This document shows positions 5,350-6,515 of a stretch of DNA of 6,515 nucleotides, one piece after another. The position numbers and the translations under genes were made by a program. Under the pieces are notes generated by a model. That model worked only from the letters and a program-made list of their open reading frames with translations. It was not told the DNA's origin and did not search any database. The stretch's first letter is position 1, and each line of letters begins with the position of its first letter. The stretch is taken from positions 1 through 6,515 of the forward strand of contig JAHZKU010000106.1 of assembly GCA_022600255.1 (NCBI GenBank), read 5' to 3'. The stretch is from Actinomycetes bacterium (lineage in GTDB: Bacteria; Actinomycetota; Actinomycetes; S36-B12; GCA-2699445).

Positions 5350-5955
5350 TCAGTTCAGCTGATCGTCTTCGGGGCGCCGCGGATCCGGCGGTAGCACCAC
5401 ACCTTCGATAGCCTCGGGTGAGTGATTGTCGGCCCTAGTGCTGGAATCGGTCGAATGGGTACCGGACGGGGCATTAGGAGAATCCACGGTCTCGCCGCTG
5501 ATCGTAACGCCTGATCGTGAGGCCCGCGCTGCTTGTCTGGCGGCCAAGGCCGCACGGATGGGGGGTGGCAACAGAATGACCCCCACGAGATCGGAGAGGA
5601 AACCTGGCGTAGCGAGGAACACGCCAGCGGCAAACAGCAGGCCCGACTGCCGCAGCTCGAGCGCAGCCGTCTGCAGATCCTCTTCGGACATTTCCTGATT
5701 GGGGTAGATCGTGGTGGACTCCCCCGTCACCGGATCTACCGAAGTGAAGGGTTGCACCTGTTGTATCGGGGTGCGGAGCGCTTGAAAAGCGGCCATCCCG
5801 GCCAATCGCATCACTGCGAGCCCCAGCCCGAATCCCACCAAAAGGATGATGAACACCCAGCCCCATCCGATCAATGACGCCACCCAAATAACCAGGACAA
5901 TTTCCAGGATCGGGTAGCCGAAGAAGATCAAGGTGCCCAGTGGAGATCGCCGCAT
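5350..5955 (-). CDS. fxsA: FxsA family cytoplasmic membrane protein
   Basis: The 201-residue product is an FxsA (UPF0716) protein. Family features are visible: hydrophobic segments at ~8-28 and ~30-50 separated by a short 'GWGW' turn, the 'GFGLGLAVMRLAG' stretch (41-53), and the late segment ~104-129 with 'TPGFLSDLVGVILLPPPIR' (116-134), the most conserved part of the family. The tail from ~140 is soluble, Ser/Thr/Asp-rich and low-complexity, ending 'PPDPRRPEDDQLN'. E. coli FxsA relieves phage T7 exclusion by the F plasmid when overproduced; the normal role is unknown. The ATG overlaps the last base of the upstream ppm stop (TGATG), and GGGAGG lies 6 nt before it, so the two are translationally coupled. 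The same pairing occurs in other actinobacteria. The family is confident, the function is not. Confidence 0.92.
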   Translation of the reverse strand: MRRSPLGTLIFFGYPILEIVLVIWVASLIGWGWVFIILLVGFGLGLAVMRLAGMAAFQALRTPIQQVQPFTSVDPVTGESTTIYPNQEMSEEDLQTAALELRQSGLLFAAGVFLATPGFLSDLVGVILLPPPIRAALAARQAARASRSGVTISGETVDSPNAPSGTHSTDSSTRADNHSPEAIEGVVLPPDPRRPEDDQLN

Positions 5956-6515
5956 CAGTCGCCTCCCACTTGGTCGCGTGAGCCCTGACCACGGGCGCGG
6001 TTTCGGGCCGCCCGACGAGCCGCCCGCTTCTCCATCCTACCTTGGTATCCCCAAACCGTAACCCGCCAAAGCGCCTCCGCTACGATGCGCTGACTCATCT
6101 TGGAAGTCCCGAACTCGCGCTCTTCAAAAGAGATGGGGACCTCCGCCACGGTGAGACCAAGTTGGTGCACGCGTGTGGCCAAATCCACCTGGAACACATA
6201 GCCCTGCGATTCGATCGAATCCAAGTCAAGCGCCCGCAGGGTGTCGGCGCGGAAGGCCCGGAATCCGCCGGTGGCGTCCTTCATCGGAACCTGCAGGGCC
6301 CAACGGGTGTATAGGTTTCCGCCGCGGGACAGGAGTTCACGGCTCTTGGGCCAGTTCACAACTTCACCGCCCTCTACCCAGCGTGACCCCAAAACGAGGT
6401 CTGCTGTCCGCAGTCGCGCCAGCAAGCGTGGGAGGTCTTCGGGTCGGTGTGAACCATCTGCGTCCATCTCCACCACGACGTCATAGCCGTTGTCCAACGC
6501 CCAATCGAAACCGGC
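5955..6515 (-). CDS. ppm1: Polyprenol monophosphomannose synthase (GT2), N-terminus outside window
   Basis: This family transfers mannose from GDP-mannose to polyprenyl phosphate on the cytoplasmic face of the membrane, making the lipid donor for lipomannan/lipoarabinomannan and protein O-mannosylation. The frame is open at the right edge; 186 residues are visible and the TTG at 6497 is an internal codon. The metal/nucleotide-binding 'EMDADGSH' (visible residues 17-24), 'LGSRWVEGG', 'NWPKSRELLSRGGN', 'DATGGFRAFR', 'SQGYVFQVDL' and 'EVPISFEEREFGTSKMS' follow the same order as mycobacterial Ppm1 and eukaryotic DPM1. There is no C-terminal membrane anchor. The protein ends in a strongly basic Arg/Ala-rich tail that may touch the membrane. 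Whether an apolipoprotein N-acyltransferase domain is fused upstream, as in M. tuberculosis Ppm1, cannot be seen. Stop and fxsA start overlap by one base. Confidence 0.93.
   Translation of the reverse strand, partial: AGFDWALDNGYDVVVEMDADGSHRPEDLPRLLARLRTADLVLGSRWVEGGEVVNWPKSRELLSRGGNLYTRWALQVPMKDATGGFRAFRADTLRALDLDSIESQGYVFQVDLATRVHQLGLTVAEVPISFEEREFGTSKMSQRIVAEALWRVTVWGYQGRMEKRAARRAARNRARGQGSRDQVGGD

Overview
The window looks like a chromosomal piece of a GC-rich actinobacterium. The clearest marker is rbpA, an RNA-polymerase-binding protein known only from Actinobacteria. Beside it lie a polyprenol-phosphate mannosyltransferase and an FxsA protein, and ppm, fxsA and rbpA are neighbours in Streptomyces and Mycobacterium as I recall them. 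GTG/TTG starts, weak Shine-Dalgarno sites and probable leaderless starts fit the same phylum. I cannot assign a genus. No mobile element, CRISPR array, tRNA or rRNA is visible.

Left part (1-2194, + strand): the 3' end of a DUF2804 gene is followed after 3 nt by a short dihydroorotate-dehydrogenase-like flavoprotein, so the two are probably co-transcribed. A gap of about 250 nt with no credible gene follows, holding small inverted repeats and a TTGACA promoter candidate. Next comes a glycerophosphodiester phosphodiesterase. A 144-nt convergent gap (2195-2338) with GC-rich hairpins separates it from the - strand genes.

Right part (2339-6515, - strand), in transcription order: the truncated ppm overlaps fxsA by one base (TGATG), so they form an operon. 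A hairpin region and tandem ECF-type promoter elements (GGGAAC-N18-GTT) precede rbpA, which ends in a very strong intrinsic terminator. After about 230 nt comes a monocistronic PAS-PAS-GGDEF-EAL cyclic-di-GMP enzyme with its own start, possibly leaderless.

Functionally, the right part joins lipid-linked mannose donor synthesis (Ppm), a small membrane protein (FxsA), a housekeeping and stress transcription factor (RbpA) and a c-di-GMP signalling protein. The left part carries phospholipid head-group recycling (GDPD) and two poorly characterised proteins. The most interesting items are the DHODH-like protein, which keeps the orotate-site asparagines and catalytic cysteine but lacks the usual active-site lysine, the tandem stress-sigma promoter motifs at rbpA, and the intact dual GGDEF/EAL protein. 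I see no convincing new multi-gene system; most of the window is ordinary actinobacterial core and near-core genome.
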